Origin: Chlamydiales bacterium
GTDB taxonomy: Bacteria > Chlamydiota > Chlamydiia > Chlamydiales > JAACFD01
Direction: 5' to 3'
Assembly (NCBI GenBank): GCA_009937555.1
Contig: JAACFD010000127.1
Span: 1-6,163 of the forward strand
Length of the DNA stretch: 6,163 nt
Shown: piece after piece, positions 1-5,919 of the stretch
How positions within the stretch are numbered: the first letter of the stretch is position 1
How the letters are laid out: each line of letters begins with the position of its first letter
Translations under genes and position numbers: made by a program
The notes under the pieces: generated by a model
Databases searched by the model: none
What the model saw: the letters and a program-made list of their open reading frames with translations, nothing else
What the model was told of the DNA's origin: nothing

Positions 1-152
1 GTTGCAAGTTTTTTTTCTTTAGATTATCTAGACAAAAAATACAAAGAAAAGCTTTAAGGAAAAAAATAAAGCTCATATACTGACTTCCTAAACATACTTA
101 ATGGAAGCTTAGTCTTCACTGAATTATCAATCTTACTTAAGAGAGGAATTAC
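1..152 (+). other. AT-rich leader upstream of the slc1-like gene
   Basis: No open reading frame, tRNA or strong hairpin is seen here. The stretch is AT-rich with A and T runs. I could not find a -35/-10 pair with acceptable spacing that I would defend, although transcription of the next gene should start here or further upstream. A clear Shine-Dalgarno sequence, GAGAGGA at 141-147, lies 5 bases before the ATG at 153 and fixes the start of the chaperone gene. Confidence 0.5.
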
Positions 153-686
153 ATGTCACTTGAAAATGCGAAAGCCAATTTAGAGGAGTTTGGGAAAGAG
201 CTGAACTTGGAAGGATTAGAATTTGATGAAAACAATACCTGTATTTTGGGTATTGATGATCAGTTCTCAATGCACCTGACTTATGAGCCGAATACAGATC
301 GTTTATACATTTACTCTCCTGTTTTAGATGGTTTACCTAAAGATGAGAAAAACAAGCTTAAGCTTTATGAAAGACTTTTAGAAGGTTCTATGCTAGGCGG
401 CCAAATGGCTGGTGGCGGCGTAGGGGTAGCAGTAAAAGAAGAGCTTATTCTTTTACATTGCACCATTGATATGGCTCATGCTATTCCTTCTGCTCTAAGA
501 GCTTTTGCCCCTCTTTATGTAGAGACTGTAGAGAAGTGGAGAAAAATCTGTCTGGATATTAGTGAAGGTAGAAAGCCAGATGATGATTTTGGCCCTCCAG
601 GTGCTTCTCCAACAGGTGGCGCTCCAACTCCAGGAGGCGGTGCTCCAGGAGGACAAGGCGGAGGCGGAGGCTTTATCAAGATTTAA
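153..686 (+). CDS. slc1: Slc1/CT043-like CesT-family type III secretion chaperone
   Basis: Predicted small cytoplasmic chaperone (177 residues) that would bind T3S effectors and deliver them to the secretion ATPase. In C. trachomatis the Slc1 family member (CT043) handles early effectors such as TarP. Residues 1-135 show the CesT-type alternating pattern: an N-terminal amphipathic helix (about 3-17), beta strands around 28-56, a helix with a Gly-rich turn (about 66-90), strands around 92-106, and a final helix (about 110-135). The compact acidic domain and the following ssb and pepA genes support the assignment. Residues 140-173 form an unusual Gly/Pro-rich tail (see findings). The start is chosen from a good ribosome binding site at 141-147. 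The gene is closed by its own terminator, so it is probably transcribed separately from the next gene. Assignment to the CesT family is fairly secure; Slc1 orthology rests on recalled similarity and synteny. Confidence 0.8.
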   Translation: MSLENAKANLEEFGKELNLEGLEFDENNTCILGIDDQFSMHLTYEPNTDRLYIYSPVLDGLPKDEKNKLKLYERLLEGSMLGGQMAGGGVGVAVKEELILLHCTIDMAHAIPSALRAFAPLYVETVEKWRKICLDISEGRKPDDDFGPPGASPTGGAPTPGGGAPGGQGGGGGFIKI

Positions 687-711
687 GCCCCATGCTTACA
701 GATTTATTACG

Positions 712-745
712 AAGGCCACATCTATTAAGATGTGGCTTTTTTTTT
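712..745 (+). terminator. Intrinsic terminator after the slc1-like gene
   Basis: A perfect 9-bp stem, GCCACATCT (715-723) with AGATGTGGC (728-736), closes a 4-base ATTA loop and is followed by nine T (737-745). The bases just outside (712-714) can pair with the first T residues and extend the stem. It lies 26 bases after the stop codon and separates the chaperone transcript from the flagellin-like gene. Confidence 0.9.
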
Positions 746-784
746 GTTTTTTTCGCGCTATTTTTTTGCAAAATAAGAGGAAAA

Positions 785-811
785 TTGCTAGCTTCCCTTA
801 AAGAGTCTAAT
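785..811 (+). promoter_or_regulatory. Candidate promoter for the flagellin-like operon
   Basis: TTGCTA (785-790) and TCTAAT (806-811, five of six matches to TATAAT) form a sigma70/sigma66-like pair with a short 15-base spacer. An overlapping TAAAGAGT at 799-806 resembles the -35 element of flagellar sigma28 promoters (TAAAGTTT), but no good matching -10 follows. Because a terminator ends at 745, a promoter is expected between 746 and 843. This is the best candidate, not a proven site. Confidence 0.35.
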
Positions 812-843
812 GATCAACTGACTTAAAAATAGTGAGATGAGAC

Positions 844-2457
844 ATGCCAAATAACATGAATCTAAGCGTAAGTACGCTTAATAAGGAAAGCAAATCAACC
901 CTTCTTAAGCTAAATGATGCTATTAAGAAGCTAGGTTCAGGGAGCAAGCTTCAAGGGAAAACTCCAAGTATTGTTCAGTATGAAAGAGTTAATGTTTTAA
1001 ATACTGAAGCAAGCGATATTCGAGTAAAACTTAATGGTATTCAAGCACGATCAACCTGGTTTCAAATTGCTCGTACCTATGTGCAAGTACTACATGAAAC
1101 AGTTTCTGAAATGAAAGAACTCAGTATCAAAGCATCCAGTAGCGTAGCAAGCCCAAATGACTATCAGATATGGAATGGCCAGTTTGGAGAAATGAAAGCA
1201 AGGATCTCTGAGGTAGTAGATGGTTTTTCAGGGCAGAAAGCACCTATTGCAGCATTTAACTCTGAGCCGCTTTTGCTTAATTTTGCTCCTATTGTAGACC
1301 TAGAAGGAAATGTAAGTACTGAGTTAGCAAGGAAAGATGACTTTAATTTATTTACAAATTATAAAAACGAAGCCTTCAACGACCTCCCTTTACTAGATGG
1401 AGAAGATAAGCAGCCTCTTAATGGTATTGCCACAAATGGTTCTGTTTCTACCATGGTTTTAGATACAACCTCATCATTAGAAGAAGAAAAATACCTAGAC
1501 TGGCAGGTAAATATTATAGCTGGGACAGGGGTAGGACAACAGGCAGAAATTCTTAGCTATGATGCTTCAACAAGAACAGTTACATTTAAAGAAGACCTAG
1601 CTACTGCTCCCGACTCTACCTCCAAGTATATCGTTACTCCTCCATCACCTCACTATGTATCCTCAAAATTTATAGGTACGGCTGAAAGTGGGTCCACGAC
1701 TACTCTTGAGTTGCCTCAAGAGGCTTCTGGAATTGAAGATATATATAAAGGTATGAAAGTTGTGATTAGAGGAGGAACAGGAGAAAGGCAAGTAGGGATT
1801 GTTGATTCATATTCTGCAGATAATCGTACCATTACTTTTCAAACTGAGCTCAGCACAGCTTTAGATAATACTTCGGAGTTTGTATTAGTTTCGGGAGGTA
1901 AAAATAGGTTTTTAGATGACCTGGCTTCAGATGGAGACTTAAAATTTGCTAGCTATGTTTGGGGAGCCGATAATAGTCGCTTAGCTAGGCTAAATGAAGA
2001 TATTGAAACCTTTGTTCCTATTACTCAAGAAGAGATAGATTATAGAGAAGCAAATGGAATTCCTGATACATTTCTTGATCCTTTAACAGATGAAGAGAAA
2101 AAAGAGAGAAGAAGACTTAATATTTTTGATCCAGAATACGGAGTGATTGATTCACAGCCAAGTGCATTAAGAATGTTAGATCAACTAGAAAATGCATCTA
2201 ATCAACTTAGTATTTTGTTAACAAGAGTAGATGCTAAAGTAGGGAACTTAAATAACCAATTTCACCTTCTCCAAGATAACTTAATTGCCCAGCAAGAAGG
2301 CTTGGAAGCTATAGACAGAGTAGATGTAGCTGAAGCTATTGTAGAAAAAGAAGGGCTTTCTATAACTCAAGAGCTAATACTTCCTCAGTTAATGCAAAGA
2401 GTTACTGATACATATAAAGGTTTAAACCGATTACTCCAAAACCAAGGTAGAGGCTAA
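844..2457 (+). CDS. Flagellin / FlgL-like protein with duplicated central domain
   Basis: Protein of 537 residues with the two-ended architecture of flagellins and hook-filament junction proteins. Residues 1-130 resemble the flagellin N-terminal D0/D1 helices: a helix ending in LGSGSKL at 30-36, matching the LSSGLRI-type signature, then heptad-rich helices around 46-100 and 108-128. Residues 440-530 resemble the C-terminal D1/D0 helices, including the DRVDVAEAI segment (491-499) corresponding to the conserved D-x-D-x-A-E region, then a terminal helix with two Gln-rich turns. Residues 194-350 are a beta-rich insert containing two copies of one module. There is no cysteine and no Sec signal peptide, as expected for flagellar/T3S-type export. 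The upstream ribosome binding site is weak (GTGAG around 832-836). A Met at residue 5 (base 856) is an alternative start, but residue 1 fits the usual flagellin spacing better. The gene is followed three bases later by a secreted-protein gene and preceded by a T3S chaperone. It could be flagellin, FlgL or a repurposed T3S substrate; these cannot be separated here. Confidence 0.75.
   Translation: MPNNMNLSVSTLNKESKSTLLKLNDAIKKLGSGSKLQGKTPSIVQYERVNVLNTEASDIRVKLNGIQARSTWFQIARTYVQVLHETVSEMKELSIKASSSVASPNDYQIWNGQFGEMKARISEVVDGFSGQKAPIAAFNSEPLLLNFAPIVDLEGNVSTELARKDDFNLFTNYKNEAFNDLPLLDGEDKQPLNGIATNGSVSTMVLDTTSSLEEEKYLDWQVNIIAGTGVGQQAEILSYDASTRTVTFKEDLATAPDSTSKYIVTPPSPHYVSSKFIGTAESGSTTTLELPQEASGIEDIYKGMKVVIRGGTGERQVGIVDSYSADNRTITFQTELSTALDNTSEFVLVSGGKNRFLDDLASDGDLKFASYVWGADNSRLARLNEDIETFVPITQEEIDYREANGIPDTFLDPLTDEEKKERRRLNIFDPEYGVIDSQPSALRMLDQLENASNQLSILLTRVDAKVGNLNNQFHLLQDNLIAQQEGLEAIDRVDVAEAIVEKEGLSITQELILPQLMQRVTDTYKGLNRLLQNQGRG
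1438..1893 (+). repeat. Tandem duplication of an ~84-residue module inside the flagellin-like protein
   Basis: At the protein level, residues 199-266 (1438-1641) and 283-350 (1690-1893) align end to end with a constant offset of 84 residues. Shared landmarks are GS-x-S/T-T at the start, GTG-x-x-Q (227-232 and 311-316), S-Y-x-A/S-x-x-R-T-[VI]-T-F (238-248 and 322-332) and a closing D-x-T-S-x-[YF] (257-262 and 341-346). The DNA copies have diverged, so this is an old duplication. The module is predicted to be all-beta and occupies the position of the variable, surface-exposed region of flagellins. Confidence 0.8.
2449..2453 (+). promoter_or_regulatory. Ribosome binding site inside the end of the upstream gene
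   Basis: AGAGG lies 7 bases before the ATG at 2461 and overlaps the last codons of the flagellin-like gene, whose stop is at 2455-2457. With only three bases between stop and start, the two genes are almost certainly cotranscribed and probably translationally coupled. Confidence 0.75.
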
Positions 2458-2460
2458 TTT

Positions 2461-3735
2461 ATGAAGAAGTTTTCTTTTAGCTTACTCTGTGCAGGTATAG
2501 TATGTACACAGTTAGCGACCCCATTGTCTGCTTATGATAGAGGCAAAGTCGTAAAGGCAATTGAAAAAATAGAAGAAAATCAGCGTTCTTTAAGAAAAGA
2601 ACTTACGGAACTTAAAGCTCTGCTAGGTGTGAATGAAGTTGTAGAAGGGCTTAAGCTACTAGAAGCAGGTAAAGACTTAAGTAGTGATGTTAAAAAGAAG
2701 ATCGAGCAAGGTGCAAAGGCTTATGAAAAAGGGGATTATGCAGAGGCAAAAAAAAGTTTTCGTGAAGCGTGGGAATTAGCTCCAGATCAATATGTAACTC
2801 AATACAACTTAGGATTGGTATATCAGAAAATAGGTAATGAAGCTTTAGCAAAAAGAATGCTTAAATCAGCTTTAGATCAAAACCCAAAAATTAGTGATGC
2901 AGATAAAATTAAAGAGTTTTTAACAGGTAATCTAAAGAGTCAAAAAGAAGAAGAGAGCCCTTTAGTGAACGAGTTGAAAAACCTTGAAAAAGAAGCTCAA
3001 AGTTATGCTAAGTCTAACATTTTAGATAAACCAAAGCGAGCTAAAGAAACAGTACAAACTCTTTTATTGATGGAAGAGAAGCTTAAGGGTAGCAAAGACC
3101 TGCAGGTTAAGCATTATCTAGAAATGGCAGATCTATACGCAGCCTTTGATTGGAATCAAAAAGCATTAGACTTATATAAGGATTATGAGAAAGCTATGGA
3201 GGGTAAAGTTTTACCCGATGGCTACCATTCACGACTTTTACAAATTGAAGAGAAAGGGAAAAAGCAGCACGATGAGCTTAATAGCTATCTTTTTGGTGAG
3301 GAACAACCTAAAACTTATAGAAAGCTTAAGCGAGACTTAGAAGAGTTAAAAATATTTGCCTCTCAATTTCATGAATTTGTGCAACACCCAAGCAAAGGTG
3401 ATGTGGATTTTGTGAAAATAAGCGGTAGGCTTAAGGAATTTAGATGGGGAAATTTTCCTAATCGACATGTCATTGTTGTTGATCGGTACCAGGAGATTCT
3501 CTACAGTTCTTTAGCGGGGACGCTACCTTTAGAGCGGTATCAAGATAAGCAAGGTAGGCGTTTTTTAAGTGATATTACTCTTATGGCAGATAGGATGAAG
3601 CTTAACGAAGCCAATTTTTTTACGGTAGATCTTAAGGTGGGTAATGAGTATGTTCCTTACGCAGTATTGTTTACTTACGTACCTAAACATGAGTCATTTA
3701 TAATAGTTAGAGTGCCTCTTGTTAATCCTGTGTAG
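2461..3735 (+). CDS. Exported coiled-coil/TPR protein with Cache-like C-terminal domain
   Basis: Protein of 424 residues, not recognised as a named family. Residues 1-24 form a Sec signal peptide: a KK n-region, a hydrophobic core, and a likely cut after LSA at 24. There is no convincing lipobox and no later membrane segment, so a soluble periplasmic or secreted protein is expected. Residues 28-55 are a charged coiled coil. About 79-112 and 113-146 are two TPR-like repeats (A-Y-E-K-G-D-Y-A-E-A pattern, then Y-N-L-G-L-V-Y), with a further TPR-like helix pair around 217-245. The coiled coil plus TPR front half recalls CpoB/YbgF. Residues 330-420 follow the order of single Cache sensor domains: a strand pair with VIVVDRYQEILYSS (337-350), a loop with D-K-Q-G-R-R-F (362-368), a helix, then strands ending IIVRVP (414-419). 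It is cotranscribed with the flagellin-like gene, so a role in that protein's assembly or sensing is plausible but inferred. Export is well supported; the Cache call is tentative. Confidence 0.7.
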   Translation: MKKFSFSLLCAGIVCTQLATPLSAYDRGKVVKAIEKIEENQRSLRKELTELKALLGVNEVVEGLKLLEAGKDLSSDVKKKIEQGAKAYEKGDYAEAKKSFREAWELAPDQYVTQYNLGLVYQKIGNEALAKRMLKSALDQNPKISDADKIKEFLTGNLKSQKEEESPLVNELKNLEKEAQSYAKSNILDKPKRAKETVQTLLLMEEKLKGSKDLQVKHYLEMADLYAAFDWNQKALDLYKDYEKAMEGKVLPDGYHSRLLQIEEKGKKQHDELNSYLFGEEQPKTYRKLKRDLEELKIFASQFHEFVQHPSKGDVDFVKISGRLKEFRWGNFPNRHVIVVDRYQEILYSSLAGTLPLERYQDKQGRRFLSDITLMADRMKLNEANFFTVDLKVGNEYVPYAVLFTYVPKHESFIIVRVPLVNPV

Positions 3736-3745
3736 ATAAGTCCTC

Positions 3746-3774
3746 TTGCTTTTGAAGGCATTTTATTTTATGAT
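3746..3774 (+). promoter_or_regulatory. ssb: Candidate promoter for ssb
   Basis: TTGCTT (3746-3751) and TATGAT (3769-3774, five of six matches to the -10 consensus) are separated by an ideal 17 bases. Transcription would begin near 3781 and give a leader of about 75 bases before the ssb start. The -35 matches only its TTG half. No terminator separates this site from the upstream gene, so read-through from the flagellin-like operon is also possible. Confidence 0.45.
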
Positions 3775-3794
3775 ATTTTGCAAATTGTTTGTTC

Positions 3795-3817
3795 TTCCCT
3801 TGTTCATTTAGAGGGAA
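3795..3817 (+). other. Small hairpin in the ssb leader
   Basis: TTCCCT (3795-3800) can pair with AGGGAA (3812-3817) around an 11-base loop. There is no T run after it, so it is not an intrinsic terminator. It would lie within the leader RNA if the promoter at 3746-3774 is used. The stem is short and may be chance. Confidence 0.25.
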
Positions 3818-3854
3818 AGAGGCCTGATTTACTTTATATATTTGGAGAGTTTAT

Positions 3855-4307
3855 ATGAATATTACAGAAATTGCCGGACGTCTAGGGAGTGATCCAGAAG
3901 TTCGTTTTACGCCTAACGGTCAAAAAGTAACTACTTTTAGAGTGGCAACTAACCAGAGAAAAGCTGGGAAAGATGAAACAATATGGTGGAGAGTAACTGT
4001 ATGGGGAGAGCGTTTTGATAAAATGATGACTTACCTCAAAAAAGGTAGTGCCGTTATTGTTGTAGGTGAACTTGCTAAGCCTGAAATTTATCAAAATAGA
4101 GAAGGGCAGCCACAAGTATCTCTAGAGATTACTGCTGAAATGATCCGCTTTAGTCCTTTTGGTAAGTCAAGTAATGAGCAACACTCTGGCGATAACTTTG
4201 AGCAAGGAGCAAGCTCTACTCCTTCTGACCAAGTCGTTCAAGGTCAGGGTGGAGAGTCCTCAGGAAAAGAAGAGGGTATATTCTCAGAAGATGAAATTCC
4301 TTTCTAA
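3855..4307 (+). CDS. ssb: Single-stranded DNA-binding protein (SSB)
   Basis: Binds and protects single-stranded DNA in replication, recombination and repair, and recruits partner proteins through its C-terminal tip. The 150-residue length is typical for a bacterial SSB. Residues 1-100 form the OB fold: an N-terminal I-x-G-R-L-G-x-D-P-E-V-R (6-17), aromatic DNA-contact candidates W44, W45 and W50 in the W-W-x-V-x-x-W-G segment, F54, and a G-E-L strand at 71-73. Residues 104-143 are a Gly/Ser/Gln-rich disordered linker. The protein ends in the acidic tip SEDEIPF (144-150), the partner-docking motif. A ribosome binding site, GGAG at 3844-3847, lies 7 bases before the ATG. In C. trachomatis the homologue CT044 directly follows CT043; here a two-gene unit lies between them. 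A strong terminator follows the gene. Confidence 0.97.
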   Translation: MNITEIAGRLGSDPEVRFTPNGQKVTTFRVATNQRKAGKDETIWWRVTVWGERFDKMMTYLKKGSAVIVVGELAKPEIYQNREGQPQVSLEITAEMIRFSPFGKSSNEQHSGDNFEQGASSTPSDQVVQGQGGESSGKEEGIFSEDEIPF

Positions 4308-4335
4308 ATAATCTTCTCTTTCAAAGTTTAAATTT

Positions 4336-4370
4336 AAGCTCATCTATCTAAATAGGTGAGCTTTTTTTTT
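4336..4370 (+). terminator. Strong intrinsic terminator after ssb
   Basis: A 12-bp stem, AAGCTCATCTAT (4336-4347) with ATAGGTGAGCTT (4352-4363), contains a single T-G wobble, closes a CTAA loop and runs into T residues up to 4370. It lies 28 bases after the ssb stop. Its T tract overlaps an in-frame TTG at 4369 that could be misread as the pepA start. Confidence 0.93.
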
Positions 4371-4384
4371 GTCATATAAATCTC

Positions 4385-4411
4385 TTGAAACTTTAAGTAA
4401 GGTGCGATATT
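4385..4411 (+). promoter_or_regulatory. pepA: Candidate pepA promoter
   Basis: TTGAAA (4385-4390, four of six consensus matches plus A-rich flank) and GATATT (4406-4411, four of six) are separated by 15 bases. Because a terminator ends at 4370 and the pepA start is at 4447, a promoter in this gap is expected if pepA is not read through from ssb. The spacer is short, so this is only the best visible candidate. Confidence 0.3.
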
Positions 4412-4432
4412 TACATCATGCACTATTTAAAC

Positions 4433-4438
4433 AAGAGG
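4433..4438 (+). promoter_or_regulatory. pepA: Ribosome binding site that fixes the pepA start
   Basis: AAGAGG lies 8 bases before the ATG at 4447. No comparable purine-rich site precedes the upstream TTG at 4369, where the preceding bases are the terminator stem. This decides the start in favour of 4447. Confidence 0.8.
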
Positions 4439-4446
4439 TACAAAAA

Positions 4447-5919
4447 ATGCTGCAGCTTAAGTCAAAGACTACTTTTAAATTTGCAAAGAATAATAAGCTC
4501 GAGACCTTATGTCTCCCTTTTTATAGTAAAGGAGATAAAGTAGTATTTGCGCAAAAAGCAACATCAGTAAGTTCTTTCTTTAAAGTTAATACTCTTCCTA
4601 AGGAGTTTTATGCAAAAAGGGGAGAAGTTTGTAGCCTGTACCTAGATAAGCAATACAAAAAGCAGGTGCTCCTACTGGGCCTAGGACCTAAAGAGGAAGT
4701 TGATGATGAAGAAATAAAGAAGGCTTATGGTTCACTGGTAAAAAATGCGCACAGAATGAAATTGACAGAACTTTCAATACTCCCAGTTATGGGAGATAAG
4801 GACAGTACTTATTTAACCTCAGTCTGTGAAGCTCTCTATTCGGCCAATTACCGTTTTGATAAGTATAAGAAAGTTAAAAGTCACCTGCTGAAATCAGTAG
4901 ACATTATAGGTGAGAATATTTCTGCTCCAGAAAAAGATCTAAAAGGAATCTACCAAGGGGTATATTTAGCAAGAGATTTGGTAAATCAAAATGCCGATGA
5001 GGCAGATGCGAACCATCTTAGTAATTTATCGAAAAAGCTTAGCAAGCAATACGCAAAGTTGCAGGTAAAAATACTAGGTGAAAAAGAGCTTAAAAAAGTT
5101 GGTTGTAACCTTATATTGGCTGTAAATCAGGCTTCTAAGAGAAAACCTGCTCTTATTATCTTTCAATATAAAGGAGACCCTAAGAGTAAAAAGAATCTAG
5201 CTATTATAGGTAAGGGAGTTACCTATGATACAGGGGGACTTAGTTTAAAACCCAGCTCTGGTATGCTAAATATGAAGTCGGATATGTCTGGTGCAGCAGC
5301 TGTATTGGGTACTGTGGAAGCAGTATGCCGATTAAAGCTTAAGCAAAATGTTATCTTTGCTATACCTGTTGTAGAAAACTGTATAGGAGCGGGTAGCTAT
5401 AAAGTAGGCGATGTTTTTACTGCGTACAACAAAAAAACTGTAGAAGTAGTAAACACAGATGCTGAGGGTAGATTGATTCTTGCTGATGCTCTAGCCTATA
5501 TAGATAAAAACTATAAGCCAGATTGCCTAGTAGATATTTGCACCTTAACGGGGGCTGTGGTGGTAGCACTGGGTGAGGAGGCTAGTGGTCTTATGTCAAA
5601 CAGTGATGCGCTAGCAGAATCAATCACTAAGCAAGGTAGGTACGGGCTTGACCGTGTCTGGAGGCTACCTCTATTTAGAGAATATGAGAAGCTAATAGAC
5701 TCTAAGATAGCCGACCTTAAGAATTCAGGAGGGAGAGCTGCCGCATCGATTACAGCTGCCTTATTTTTAAAAGAGTTTGTAAAGCAAACAAAATGGGCGC
5801 ATCTTGATATAGCTGGGACAGCTTTTCAAGAGGGTAAAAAAGAGTATTTACCCAAAGGAGCTACAGGTGTTGGCGTTAGTTTGCTAAGTAACTGGATAAA
5901 AAGTAAGCCAAAGTTCTAG
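4447..5919 (+). CDS. pepA: Cytosol (leucyl) aminopeptidase, M17 family
   Basis: Cytoplasmic two-metal aminopeptidase that removes N-terminal residues, typically Leu, from peptides. From the ATG at 4447 it is 490 residues, close to the roughly 500 of E. coli and chlamydial PepA. The N-terminal domain (about 1-150) is divergent. The catalytic C-terminal domain has every expected residue, numbered from this start: metal ligands K256 and D261 in G-K-G-V-T-Y-D, D279 in M-K-S-D-M-S-G, D338 and E340 in the N-T-D-A-E-G-R-L signature, and catalytic K268 and R342. The H-L-D-I-A-G-T-A motif near 452-459 is also present. The reading frame stays open upstream to a TTG at 4369, adding 26 residues, but that codon sits in the ssb terminator's T tract and has no ribosome binding site. 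In C. trachomatis the equivalent gene is CT045, directly after ssb, as here. Function is secure; the start is well supported. Confidence 0.95.
   Translation: MLQLKSKTTFKFAKNNKLETLCLPFYSKGDKVVFAQKATSVSSFFKVNTLPKEFYAKRGEVCSLYLDKQYKKQVLLLGLGPKEEVDDEEIKKAYGSLVKNAHRMKLTELSILPVMGDKDSTYLTSVCEALYSANYRFDKYKKVKSHLLKSVDIIGENISAPEKDLKGIYQGVYLARDLVNQNADEADANHLSNLSKKLSKQYAKLQVKILGEKELKKVGCNLILAVNQASKRKPALIIFQYKGDPKSKKNLAIIGKGVTYDTGGLSLKPSSGMLNMKSDMSGAAAVLGTVEAVCRLKLKQNVIFAIPVVENCIGAGSYKVGDVFTAYNKKTVEVVNTDAEGRLILADALAYIDKNYKPDCLVDICTLTGAVVVALGEEASGLMSNSDALAESITKQGRYGLDRVWRLPLFREYEKLIDSKIADLKNSGGRAAASITAALFLKEFVKQTKWAHLDIAGTAFQEGKKEYLPKGATGVGVSLLSNWIKSKPKF

Noticed and set aside
1..152. A promoter for the slc1-like gene, for example the CTGACT at 80-85
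   Set aside because: No -10 hexamer with acceptable spacing follows. In such AT-rich DNA single-hexamer matches are expected by chance.
562..801. 79-codon open frame on the + strand overlapping the end of the slc1-like gene and its terminator
   Set aside because: It is out of frame with the Gly/Pro-rich tail, whose repetitive GC-rich codons keep alternative frames open. It runs straight through the intrinsic terminator and has a low-complexity, unfamiliar product.
1438..1893. The internal repeat as a mobile element or CRISPR-like array
   Set aside because: There are only two diverged copies, they are in frame within one gene, and they are separated by coding sequence. This fits a protein-domain duplication.
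3882..4115. 77-codon open frame on the - strand inside ssb
   Set aside because: It lies entirely within the well-supported SSB OB-fold region, has no plausible ribosome binding site, and its product resembles nothing known. It is a shadow of ssb.
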